This document shows, in pieces, positions 33,138 through 44,432 of a stretch of 64,000 bases of DNA. Location of the stretch: positions 7,588,183 to 7,652,182 of the forward strand of contig NC_133117.1 in the NCBI RefSeq assembly GCF_022965805.1. The letters run 5' to 3'. The translations under genes and the position numbers were made by a program. A model generated the notes under the pieces. The model saw only the letters and a list, made by a program, of their open reading frames with translations. It ran no database searches and was not told the DNA's origin. Positions within the stretch are counted from its first letter, which is position 1, and every line of letters begins with the position of its first letter. The stretch is from Primulina eburnea (taxonomy: Eukaryota; Streptophyta; Magnoliopsida; Lamiales; Gesneriaceae).

Positions 33138-36100
33138 ATATGGGTACCAAGTTATGTTATGTAAGTTATTGCAGGTAACAGATACAAAACAAGAACTCAA
33201 TATGGTATTTGGACAGTGGATATTCGCGACATATGACAGGAGATGCAAGTGTGCTATCTCAACTGATCAAATACAGTGGTCCAAATATCAGTTTCGGGGA
33301 AAATTCCAAAGGTAGAACTGTGGGTAAGGGTAAGCTTATCCATGGTAACTTTACTTTTAAGGATGTTCTATTAGTAGAAAACCTGAAGTATAACTTGATT
33401 AGCACCAGTCAGTTATGCGACATTGGATTCTCAGTACAATTTGACAAAAATTTATGTTCAGTCAAAACTTCAACTTATAAAGTCATACTAACTGGCAAAC
33501 GTTGTGGAAACACATATAAAGTCAGTTGAATGATCAAACTTATGCACCAGTTTGTTTTATTCTTCCAAATCATCTAAAAACTGGTTGTGGCACAAGAGAC
33601 TAAGTTATATAAACTTTAAATCCATTGCCTATCTGAGTAAACATGAACTTGTAACTGGTTTTCCCAAAATAGAATTTTCAAAAGAAAAACTTTGCTCAGC
33701 ATGTCAGTATGGTAAACAAGTACGATCTTCTTTTAATAACAAGTGTTGTAAATCTTCATCCCGATGCTTAGAACTGTTGCACATGGATCTCTTTGGTCCT
33801 ATATCAGTCATGAGCTTAGGGGGAATGAAATACACCTTGGTAGTCGTAGATGATTTTTCAAGATTTACTTGGGTTATTTTCTCAAATCTAAAGACCATAC
33901 TGCTTCACAACTGATAAAGCTCTTCAAAAGACTTATAAATGAAAAATCAGTTGGAATTGATCGAATCAGATCAGATCGAGGAACTGAATTCATCAATCAA
34001 ACTATTTCAAATTTTCTAGAGAATGCTGGAATCAAGCATGAGCTCTCAGCAGCCAGAACTCCTCAGCAAAATGGTGTAGCTGAGAAAAGAAATCTGACCC
34101 TTAAAGAAGCTGCTAGAACGATGCTTGCTGATTTTGGTATTTCTCAAAGGTTTTGGGCAGAGGCAGTAAACACTGCGTGTTATACTCAGAACAGATCAAT
34201 GATTTATAAGAATCATATGAAAACACCATATGAGATTTGGCATGGAAGAAAAAGTATAATTACTTATTTCAAAATATTCGGCTGCAGATGTTTTATCCTT
34301 GACAATGCTAAAAATTATTTAAAAGCGTTTGATGCTAAATCTGCAGAAGGAATATTTCTTGGATATTCATCAGTTAGTATAGCTTATAGAGTCTTCAACA
34401 AGAAAACCTTAAATGTTGAAGTCTGCTCATGTTGATTTCGATGAAACTGAACTAACTGATAAGCCAACTGATCAAGTTGAGCTAGTTGATTGATTCACAG
34501 ATATCAGCTTGGAGGATGATGATGAAAATGACAATCACATCAATCAAAACAATCTCCAAACACCCGAACCAGAAGTGTCAGATCAATCAGCTGAACCAGA
34601 AGCCATTCCTAATGATCAGTTGATAGAGAAAATTGATGAAATTCAGTTACCAACTGAAGAAATTGCTGATACAACAAATACTGAGTACAGATGGAGAAAA
34701 TCACATCCACCTGAATTGGTAATAGGAAATCCATATGATCCAGTAAGAACTCGCAATCAAATGCTAAATCTATTTATCTATTCAGCTTTTGTTTCACAAC
34801 TAGAACCAAAGAAAACTGATGAAGCTCTTGCTGACCCTAACTGGGTAAATGCAATGCAAGAAGAGCTAAATCAATTCATTCATAACAATGTCTGGAACTT
34901 AGTTCCAAGACCAGTTTCAAAAACTGTTATAGGTACAAAATGGGTGTATAGGAACAAACTGAACGAGGATGGTTCAGTTGTGCGCAAGAAAGCGAGACTA
35001 GTAGCACAAGGATATAGGCAAGAGGAAGGAATTGATTACGATGAAACATATGCACCAGTTGCAAGACTGGAGGCAATCAGAATATTCCTTTCCTATGCTT
35101 CATTCAAGAACTTCAAAGTCTATCAAATGGATGTCAAAAGTGCATTCCTAAATGGTGAACTACAAGAGGAAGTATATGTTGAACAACCCCCAGGTTTTGT
35201 AAATCACAACTTTCCTGATCATGTATATCATTTGAACAAAGCATTATATGGTCTTAAACAAGCTCCCAGAGCTTGGTACGAAACTCTTTCAAAATTTCTA
35301 ACTGATCATGATTTTTCTGTTGGATCAGTTGATAAGACCTTGTTCAAATTTGCTAAGAATGATCACATTTTACTAGTTCAAATTTATGTTGATGATATCA
35401 TATTTGGGTCAACTAACCCCAAATTATGTGAGAAATTTGCCAAGCTGATGCAGGAAAAGTTCGAAATGAGCATTATGGGTGAACTGACATTCTTTCTTTG
35501 ACTACAAGTGAAGCAACTGGAGACTGGTATATTCATTAGTCAGACTAAATATACAAAGGAGCTGCTGAAGAAATTTGGCATGGAGTCATGTTCAGCTTCA
35601 AATACTCCCATGGGCTGATCAGTAAAACTGTACACTGATTAAGGGGGAATATCAGTTGAGGCGACATTATATCGAGGTTTAATTGGGTCATTGTTATACC
35701 TAACTGCCAGTGGCCCTGATATTGTATTTGTTGTCTGCATGTGTGCTAGATTTCAAGCAAATCCTAAGCAATCACATTTCTCAGCTGCTAAAAGAATTTT
35801 GAGATATCTTAAGGGTACACAAAATGTTGGGTTATGGTATTCTAAAGACTCTACTTTAAATTTAGTTGGATATTCAGATGCAGATTATGCAGGATGTAAG
35901 CTTGATCATAAAAGTACAAGTGGATCTTATCAGTTTCTAGGAGACATGCTGATCTCTTGGTTCAGCAAGAAGCAGACATCTATAGCTACCTCAACAACTG
36001 AAGCAGAATACCTTGCTGCTGGTAGTTGTTGTGCACAACTGATCTGGATCCAGCAACAACTGAGAGATTATGGAGTAATTACAAATGAATCGCCCATATT

Positions 36101-36328
36101 TTGTGACAATACAAGCACGATTGCCATCACCTATAATCCAAGTCTTCACTGAAGGACAAAGCATATAGATGTCAGACACCACTTCATTAGAGATCATGCT
36201 TTGAAGAAAGACATTAGACTGGAGTATATATCAACTGAGCAACAAGCAGCTGACATCTTCACCTAACCATTACCTGAGAATAAGTTTTTTTACTTTCGCA
36301 ATATTCTTGGTTTAATTGATTTGTCTTA
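33138..36328 (+). pseudogene. Pol of element B (broken)
   Basis: Protease WYLDSGYSRHMTG near 33203 (SGY in place of SGC). Integrase: HKRLSYINFKSI, CSACQYGKQVRSSF, HMDLFGPI (first Asp), SDRGTEF (second Asp, near 33970), ARTPQQNGVAE (Glu), FLGYSSVSIAYRVFN. Reverse transcriptase: [32 protein letters not shown] near 35379. RNase [19 protein letters not shown] near 35872, EAEYLAAGSCC. Ends LIDLS, TAA at 36326-36328. Breaks: stop at 33527-33529, frameshifts near 33540, 33880 and 34420, and stops at 34491-34493, 35499-35501, 35617-35619, 35638-35640, 36150-36152 and 36263-36265. More decayed than A pol. Confidence 0.87.
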
Positions 36329-36406
36329 AAATTATTACTAATGTTGCTTTACTAATAGAATTATCTGCAGAAAATAAGAACACAACAAATTGAAAACAAT
36401 ACTTTA

Positions 36407-36838
36407 TTAAGAATACCATCGATCCCAGTTTACAAAAGATATCATAGAACCAACTGAATCCTGCCATTCTCTAATCCAATTATTCAACTCATAAATTTGG
36501 ATTCTAGAAAATGACCAAGTAGTAGAAATATTCTCAACCACATGCCATTCCTTCCATAACATTGCTTCTAACAGACATTTGTCATGAATCAGATCTGTAA
36601 CATGCCTAACTTCAAAACGATCAATGTATTTTCTTGCTGTTGCTGCTTGAGCACGAGTAGGAACAGAACCACTACTACTCACCCTCTGCAAATCATGAAT
36701 CTTGAATCATGTTGACATCACTTTCATCAAGACATATTCTTTCATTGTCTTCTTCAATTCTTCTAAATAAGGACTTAATTGCTCATTAACTTGAATATGC
36801 GAACTACTGCATGCATCAGAGTTACTTGAATCCGACAT
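36407..36838 (-). pseudogene. Antisense ORF 1 in post-pol block of B
   Basis: Starts at ATG 36838 (MSDSSNSDACSSSHIQ) and runs about 143 residues to 36407 with one TGA near 36703-36708 at a position that could have been Trp. A serine-rich start is followed by a helical KK/EE region, RAQAATARKYIDRFEV and several Trp (LWKEWHVVENISTTW). No domain recognised. TATAAATA at 36872-36879 is 34 bases upstream, and AATAAA (36403-36408) overlaps the stop. It looks like a compact gene unit in the opposite direction to the retroelement. Confidence 0.55.
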
Positions 36839-36871
36839 ATTGAACTGTTATTGTCTCACATTCTATCATCT

Positions 36872-36879
36872 TATTTATA
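36872..36879 (-). promoter_or_regulatory. TATA box for antisense ORF 1 of B
   Basis: CTATAAATAAGA on the minus strand, 34 bases before ATG 36838. The same 12-mer precedes antisense ORF 2. Confidence 0.55.
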
Positions 36880-37153
36880 GATAGATGAAATTTAAATGTT
36901 GAAGAAATTGAAGAGACTCAAATCAACTGAAGCGTTTTTCTCATATACCGAGGCTTCTTAACTATCAGTTGTTCATTATCAACTGATATCAGTTTGACAT
37001 TCATTACTTAATGCTTAACTAACTTCAGTTCATAGTCAACTTATATCAGTTCGTCTTTCATCAGTTTAAATTAGCAATTCATATATAACAACTGATGGAA
37101 TTTATCATTTGCAGAAAGAGAAGAACAAAGATAAGCACATATAAATACTTCAT

Positions 37154-37551
37154 TCAACGATAAATATTTGCTTGGATTACATCATTATATTTCTCTTCTA
37201 CAACAATTATCCACATCTTCAACCAAGCAGATAAAGGTCCAGTAGATGTCTTGGAAAAGCTATGAGAACCAGCTATGCGCCTAAGGATTCTCAGCTCCTT
37301 CCGAAGCATCAGCTGATAGTTATGACCATCTGTGAATATGTCCACCACACAGCTATGTTCAAATGCTTTCGCACTTTCTTCAATACTGCCACCAGTTCGG
37401 GAGTGGTAGCCTCTTCAGAATTATACAGGAACGCAAGCTCCTGTAACTTTTCCCAGTAGGGAAGACTCTTGTAGAAGACTTCGTCTTCTATAACAGCCTT
37501 CCTAGCTTCCAGAGTAAACGATAAAAAACTTGAGCTACTAGCACCTGCCAT
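37154..37551 (-). pseudogene. Antisense ORF 2 in post-pol block of B
   Basis: Starts at ATG 37551 (MAGASSSSFLSFTLEARKAV). A first frame runs to about 37335 (WEKLQELAFLYN, ELVAVLKKVRKHLN), and the protein continues in another frame (VDIFTDGHNYQLMLRKELRI, RRIAGSHSFSKTSTGPLSAW, KYNDVIQANIY) to 37154. One frameshift therefore separates two halves of a roughly 130-residue protein. No known domain recognised. I recall similar proteins annotated as hypothetical in Gesneriaceae; that is memory, not a search. CTATAAATAAGA lies about 55 bases upstream. Confidence 0.55.
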
Positions 37552-37605
37552 TTTCTTTTACTGAATATAATTTGCTAATATATTTGCGACTAATAGAGAT
37601 GCTCT

Positions 37606-37613
37606 TATTTATA
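37606..37613 (-). promoter_or_regulatory. TATA box for antisense ORF 2 of B
   Basis: TATAAATA in the shared context CTATAAATAAGA on the minus strand, about 55 bases before ATG 37551. Confidence 0.5.
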
Positions 37614-38179
37614 GAACATGACAAAGAAGATGAAAGGACTATTTCATTATGACAGACATTTACACTACTAGGCATCAGGATTTCTTTTAATTAATCTTGT
37701 TTACATTCTCGAAATTTTCTTTTATGTACCAATTAAGGGGGAATAATGGTTTTAAGAGATTAACTGAGAAGACAAATGTTAGTAAATTCTCAACTGAAAG
37801 GACACAGTCTTACAACTGATCGCTCAGTTGTGTTTTTCACTAATCTTCTCATATAAGTTAACTAATAAACCATTTTATATTCCAAATCAAGTGACGTGAC
37901 TGTCTTTCAAGCATTAAATACTATCCTTTCAGCAAATGATTAGTGGAAACGTGGACACCTTTTGAACCGTTTAAATTACACACGCTTACAGCACACGTAC
38001 ACATAGTTTTACTCAAAAATTTTAATGGACTGACACGCGTCCCGAATTTGAACAGTCACGAACAACTGTACTAAGCCCGCTTCAATTCAGTTTTCTTCTT
38101 ACGCATACAATCAGTTTCTAAGAGCATACTAATTCCAGAGCTTATCGTTTACGAATTTCAGATCATTTTATCTATCGAA
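37614..38179. promoter_or_regulatory. Divergent intergenic region in B
   Basis: Equivalent of 28926-29459 in A. Contains the internal polypurine-like AAGGGGGAA (37735-37743) and GACACGCGTCC (38032-38042), 148 bases before the sense ORF. No frame. Confidence 0.5.
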
Positions 38180-40976
38180 ATGGCGAATCAAACTCCTGCT
38201 TATATGCTGAATGCAATGGCTATCAACTTCGGATCCATTCTATCTTTCGGCGACGCTGATGTCAAGAACGTCTTTCAAAACTCGAAACTGCTGGGTTAAG
38301 GACATTCTTGGGACAATCATCACTAGAGATCTACCCCAAAGAACTTCAGGAACTCTACTCTAACGGTATGATCAATTCTGATGAAAACATCACTTCTACT
38401 ATCAATGGTCAGTTGCTGACCATCTCTGAAGATTCCTTTGGAGAAATCTTTTCTTTACCATCTGATGGACTGGCACACTTCTCTGATGTTAAAGCATCTG
38501 ACATTGAAAAAATGCAAACCTCACTTTCTGCTGATGGACGGAAAATCAAAGTTTCCTGATCCAAAGAAGGAGCTGAAGCACGAGGTTCAGTTACTTGCTG
38601 ATATAGTCGCCAAAGGGATTTTGGCGAAAGCTGGATCTTTTGCTGCACTTACATTGGAAAAATTTCAAGCCATTTCTATCATTATTGCTGAACGTAAACT
38701 CAACTGGAAGCATCTTATATTCAATATTTTAAAGAATATGTTTCTATCATCCAAACAGTCCAAAGGCTTTGCAGTGCAACTGAGCTATCTGCTGAAAGTG
38801 AAGGGGTTAGTGGCAGATGATTCGGAAAAATCATCCAAATTCAAAGTCTTCAATCCGAATAATACTATGCCACTCAAGACCAAATTGGACATTTCTCCTG
38901 CTCAGTTTGTAAAGATAAAACTGGAGATTGGGACTCAACAGGCGGCTCCTAAATCAGTTAAAAAGGCCAAGACATTGGCTTAACTGAAGTCACCAAAAAG
39001 GAAATTAGTTGTGGATGAATCCGATTCAGAGAAAACTCATTCCCCAAAGATCGCCAAGAAACCGAGAACCCAGAGGATTGAACCAACAACTACAGAGGAA
39101 TCTATTCCTACTGACAAGCTAATATCTTCAGATGCTCAGCAGCCATTGAAGCAGTCCCTCTGAAGATCATCCCACCAAAAAAATCAGCTGGTGCAAAGAG
39201 AGAAACAGTTAGGATCAAAGCTCCTTTAATTAACATTGTTCGTCCTACTGTTCTGGCACCTGCCCGACCCAAAGGCATCAATATTATAGAACGGGTGGAT
39301 ACTACTCGAACTGGTCTGGAAATTCCACACATCCTCAGTTCTGATAAAGGCAAGGGCAAATTTATTAAAGAGCCCAGGCCATCCAATCCCATTCAAACCC
39401 ACATTGACCTTGTTTGGGATGAGTTTAATAATTTTGCAGCATCAAAACTTCAACCCTATGATGCTTGGACAGCCTATCGTACTCATATTTTTGCCAAGCA
39501 ACTGAGAAAGAAATCACAGCTGAACAAGTTCATCAAACTGGAAGCTTTAGTCCTCAAGACAGTCAAAGCTGCCACCATTGTTCAAGCTCTGGAGAGAAAA
39601 ACATATTTGTTTGATCAGATGAGAGTCAAGAAGTTAGCACAAATTATTGACAAACTGAAGGCTAACTACGTTCCAACAAATCCTACAGCCTATGCTGATC
39701 ATGCGGTGATTACTCAACTAGACACCGATCTGATTGGCTTGCAATCTCAGATAAAGTTTTGGGAAATGGATCAAGAGTTAGTCCTTCATAAAGGAGATCC
39801 AGACGATAATGAAGAAGAAATATTTGAAGAACCTCCCTCTAAGCAGAAAGAGTCGTCCTCAGAACAGGCTATTATTCCAACTGAAGAGCCAGTTCAGGTA
39901 ATGTCTCAATCACCTACTTGTGAACATCAAATGTACACTGAAGCAGAATTATCTTTCGCAATCATTGATGAAATTATTCAAACAGTGGTGCAAGAATCCC
40001 AATTGAGTGAACCTATTTCTGATAAAGTTGATCACCCCGTTGATCAAATCAATACAGAGGTTCCTATCTCTTCAGAAGCACCAGTTCAGCAAAATTTATC
40101 TGTTGAACAAGCTATTCCAACTATTGTGCCAATTGATCCCCAAGATCATCCTCTAGAGGCACTAGTTTTGGCTTCATCAGACTCTATTATTCCTCCAGAC
40201 AGCTCATCTGCTGATCAAAATCCACTTTCTCCGACTCAAGTTCCAGAAGAAATTGCTGTAACAATCACTTCAGTTCAGAATGTTGCTGAAACAGTAGCAA
40301 CTGACCAAGAGTTGGTTATATTTGATCAAACCACAAGAGGACCGGAACCCTCTCATCAGTCTCCTCCTCCATCCTCATTAGATTTTGATCTTGTTCTTGA
40401 AGAAATACAGAATATGCAGCACAATATGCAGCAGATGCTCACCGAAATCAAGAAAATTCAATCCACACAATTTTCTCATACTGTCTAATTGGATTCCTGG
40501 ATTGAATTTAATACAGCAAAACTGAAAGCCATCCAAGCCAACATGGAGTCTCTTACCCAAACTGTGGATGAGATGAAAAACAACAGAGGTCTAGCTAAAA
40601 GTCTATTTACAGCTCAAGATATAATCAGCAAACGAGTTGAGCGATTGGAAACCTCTGTTTCTCAAAAAAGGAACTGTTGCAGACTTCCTTACAAATCGCT
40701 GTCTCAAGTATCTCCTCAGATGTCAAAATTATGTCCACTGACGTTAGAAGATTATCTATGAAGAGGGATGAGTTTCACAAAAAGGGGAAGAAATCAAAGA
40801 GCATATTGAGAAACAGCAGAAGAAACCATCTTGTTAAAAAGCAGTTAGTCAGATTATTAGATTCAGCTGTTATTAATTCAAGACTTCTATCAGTTCAAGA
40901 AATTCAATCTCTTATTTTATCTACAATGAGTCCAGACGTTCAGTTATTATTTTCTAAGTTTTGTCAAACACCATAA
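38180..40976 (+). pseudogene. Post-pol sense ORF of B (broken)
   Basis: Starts MANQTPAYMLNAMAINFGSI at 38180, homologous to 29460 in A. The N-terminal domain ends in LLADIVAKGILAKAGSFAAL, LNWKHLIFNILKNM and KGFAVQLSYLL. A basic, proline- and acid-rich middle follows (KKAKTLA, PKRKLVVDESDSEKT, PKIAKKPRTQR: nuclear-localisation-like), then FNNFAASKLQPYDAWTAYRT, a long acidic Ser/Pro linker and a coiled-coil C-terminus (QNMQHNMQQMLTEIKKI and onward). No membrane segment. Breaks: frameshifts near 38297, 38535 and 39160, stops at 38980-38982 and 40486-40488, frameshift near 40670. The final TAA overlaps the polypurine tract. Function unknown. Confidence 0.7.
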
Positions 40977-40986
40977 AGGGGGAAAT

Positions 40987-42110
40987 TGTTGGAAACTAAA
41001 TTCTGGAGTTTCACAAAATATGAATCAACCGAAAATACGAACCAACTGATCGAGTAAACTGAACTCAGCAGCTAAATCCATGCAACTGAAAATTCAGTTA
41101 TTCTCCTCACCAGTAACTGAAACACGTCAACCGACAAATAGACATAAAAAACTGCAACTGAATGTGGAACGAAGCACTTCAATCAATACAGCTTGGAACA
41201 ACTGATCAACCAACTGATACGCGCAAGTACATTCAACAAATGGACTTAATAACTGAAATCAACTGACTGATCAGTTGGAAACTGATCAGTTGATATATTC
41301 GGCCGTATGCTAAGCACCCTTCAACTGAACATGTCTCGGGAAAGAAAAATCAACCGTCAAGAGACATAGAAGATTGCAACGCCGCACTTCAATCAATACA
41401 GCTTAGAAAAACGCATATCGACGAAAGCAATTAAGACGCCGCATCACAATAAATAAAGCAAACAATGTCCAAGGAATAATTAAGAAGAAATCAACGGATA
41501 CAAAGATTCAAATTCATCGCAAGTTATCGTTGGAGAAAAGAAGCTTATAAATATGACAGAAGAACAGCTGAAGGAGCGAGGAGTTAACACGATTCAAAAG
41601 CTTGTTATCACTCTGTCAAAATCTTAGCTCACTCTTGCTTGATTTATTCGTAGCAGTCAAGTCTACAATTTGAGCTCACTAGCAAGTTGTGATAATCGTT
41701 GAAATTCGATATTGCTAATATCAGTTACGCACTGAGAACATTTTGTTAAACTAAGAGTTTCAGTTTTTGGCAGTGTTAAGTCCAAACTGAAGTGGGTCAG
41801 TACAATTCTTGTATTTGATCAAAGTCTTTTAGTGAATATCCTATCCTTGAGATAGAAGGGGTGACGTAGGAGTAATTGAAATCTCCGAACATACAGAAAC
41901 AACCCTTGCGTATATTATTTTTGTATTCTATCTTTCAGTCAGTGACTTTCCGCAACTGATTCAGTTTAACTGCTTGACATTGACCAACAAGATTCCGAGA
42001 ATTAGTTTGTCACCAAACTGAACTCATAATTCGAAAAGATCAGTTTTAATTGTGAGTGTTTATTCAACCCCCCCTTCTAAACACTCTTGATACGTTAATC
42101 GATCCTATCA
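40987..42110 (+). repeat. Element B 3' LTR
   Basis: A 1124-bp LTR beginning TGTTGGAAAC directly after AAAGGGGGAAAT, with TATAAATA at 41546-41553, ending GATCCTATCA. Confidence 0.92.
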
Positions 42111-44286
42111 AAAAGGTACTGGATTTGCTGTGCAAATCAGTACCAGAACAACAGAAGAGAATGGCTCTTCGGTCACCATGACTGATGCTGATAGTGTGCT
42201 TGCCTTAAGGCCCAAGCCAACAGTTGGTGAGTTTGTGGCTATAAAGAAGGAGATTGGGGAATCTCAAGCTGAGGGGCAGAAGAAAATCAAAATAAAAAGA
42301 GGTGTAGTTTTGACTGATTCTGACAAAACGGAGTCTGATGAATCAGCAGCACCCACTCAACAAGCTTCACTGCCTCCCACCCCTTCCAAGAAGAAGCCTC
42401 GCACCACCATCCGCATCAAGAAAACAGCAGCTCTTGCTCAATTAGAGGATGTTCCTCTTCGACAAGTTTTTCCACCAGCTGTCCCATCCTCCAAAGCAAA
42501 AGCCATTGAATCAGTACCTTCAACTGCTCAATTTTTCAGACCAACTTCTGGTGTGGTCATTAGAGAATCTGCTATTGGTTCTTCTGATTTTAAACTAGTA
42601 GTCCCTGCCACTTCTGGAAAAGGGAAAGGAAAGATTACTGAGTTGTCTCAGTCACCGGAGGCCACATCAACCATTCAAACAACAATCGATCTTCATCTGG
42701 AAGAAATTAATAATTCAACCAAAGAAGACATGAAATTCTTTGATGATTGGCTCAAGGTAAGAGTCTACCATCCAATCACTTTTTTGAAGACTCCCGGTGC
42801 TTTAGCTCAAAATATAAAAAATGAGAAAAAGGGTTTTGTTGCTGCCAAGACACAAAATGTGATATAAGCCATCAATCGCAGAAACTACCTTCTGGATCAA
42901 GCCAAACAGAAGAATAAGGACACTGTTCTGAAAACGTTGAAGTCAAATTTTGACTCTACTGGCCCTACTGCTTTTCATGATCAGAATGTCATTCAAATTT
43001 TGTCGGAGCAGCTGACAATTTTGTCTGAGCAAATTGTTACCAAGGAGAAGGCTTTTTCTCAGACTCCAAGATTTATTGTCAATACTATCCCCGCCATATT
43101 GAAGACTCAGTCAGTTGAGGAACCGGCCAAAGCTTCTTCTGAAGTCAAGGTTTCTAATACTCCTGCACCTCAAGAAGCTCCTACTCAATCATCCTCACTT
43201 ATTTCTGTTCATGATCTGGCATCGGTTGATGAAGTGATCGAATCGATTGTGCAGACTCAAGCAGCACATGATGACTCACTGCCAGATTTTGCTACTTCTG
43301 CTGATCCTCCTCCAGTCCAATCCATTCCAGATACTGCTACTGCTACTGCAATTACTAGTTCTTCATATCTTCCAGAGCTTGAACATTTTTCAGAAGCTCA
43401 TCAAGCTGAAATGGCAACTTTGTTGCCTACTTCACCTTCTGCTGTTGAGCCGAGAGCTATTACTGAACCTGCTGCTGATTTGAAACAACCAGAAACGAGG
43501 CCAAAAGATCAAACTACTGCTTCAGAAGGTCTTTCTGCTGAACCAGAACCAGCTTTTATCACTCAAGCAGAAGCTGCACCTTCTACTGCTCTTATTGTTC
43601 CTTCTCAGCATTCTCCTGAGCACATTGCCAGAATGGAAGATATCAAGCAACGTGCTCTTGCAGAATCTCCTTCACCTTCTGAGACCTCTGCTCTTGAATA
43701 TGCCATGGAAACTCTTCAAAGAGGACTTCATAGTCTATCTGAGATTGTCAAACAGCTCTCTTATGAACGCAGTGAGCATAGCGGTCACGTCAAATACAGT
43801 GAAGAACGTATATCAAAAGAAGTCGCAAACACCAGTGATTCTTTGACGAAGTTTGCTATCAAATTCAGTTTGTTCAAGAAGAATATTTTCCACAATCAAG
43901 GTCTCATTTTGATTGGTCAAAGTGATCTCATCAAGACCGTATCTGATCATCACTCCTCAATTTCAGCAGTTTCTACCAAAGTCAAAGCCTTGGATTCGAA
44001 GATGGAACTCCTTGATACCAAGATTGAATCTCAATTTCAATCTCTTACAAATATGTCAGAAAGAGTTTCGAGCCAAGCACAATACTTGGAAATGCTGAAT
44101 GCGGGAATCCAATCCCTCACAGGCCGAGTTGATGATCTAATCACTCAATTTAAAGAAAGTGATGCCAAAAAGGGGGAAGACGATAGAGTTGGAGATAGAA
44201 CTGGAGCAAGTAGCAGCAGACCTCATTCTTCTGAAAGGGATCAAGATCCAGATGAAGCTATTTTCAGAGATATTGGAACAAATTAG
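42111..44286 (+). pseudogene. Post-pol sense ORF of A, C-terminal part
   Basis: Resumes the ORF interrupted at 30017 (KGTGFAVQIS aligns with SKGFAVQLS in B). About 724 residues in one frame with a single stop at 42865-42867, at a position that is Gln in B. Contains basic clusters (GQKKIKIKRG, KKKPRTTIRIKKTAAL), a Thr/Ser/Pro-rich acidic middle, and coiled-coil-like heptads at 43700-44180 (ISAVSTKVKALDSKMELL), ending GDRTGASSSRPHSSERDQ. The protein would be nearly 900 residues, soluble, with nuclear-type basic motifs. A structural or chromatin-related role is only a guess. Confidence 0.7.
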
Positions 44287-44419
44287 TTTTATTTTCTTGA
44301 CTTATTTAACTAATTTGTGCTTTACGTGATTTTCTGGATACTAATTGCTTTTATCTGCTTCTTAATCTGTTTCTCAATTCTACTAACGTTTAAGGAACAT
44401 CTAGGTTTTGGTATCACCA

Positions 44420-44432
44420 CAAAGAGGGAAAT
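44420..44432 (+). other. Polypurine tract of A
   Basis: CAAAGAGGGAAAT abutting the 3' LTR. The aligned B tract is AAAGGGGGAAAT. Confidence 0.75.

Larger units (their letters stand above)
30018..42110 (+). mobile_element. Element B: Sirevirus-like Ty1/copia, nested in A
   Basis: LTRs 30018-31128 and 40987-42110, primer site 31131-31142, gag, pol, two antisense ORFs, a sense ORF, polypurine tract AAAGGGGGAAAT (40975-40986). Flanks are gaaag (30013-30017) and aaaag (42111-42115), a 5-bp duplication with one difference. Insertion is inside the post-pol ORF of A. B is the same lineage as A but a different family: the LTR sequences differ and coding sequence is diverged. Many stops and frameshifts. 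Confidence 0.92.

Noticed and set aside
43247..43846. Leu-rich ORFs that look membrane-like
   Set aside because: Shadow frame of the Ser/Pro/Gln-rich linker in the A post-pol ORF; no support as an envelope protein.
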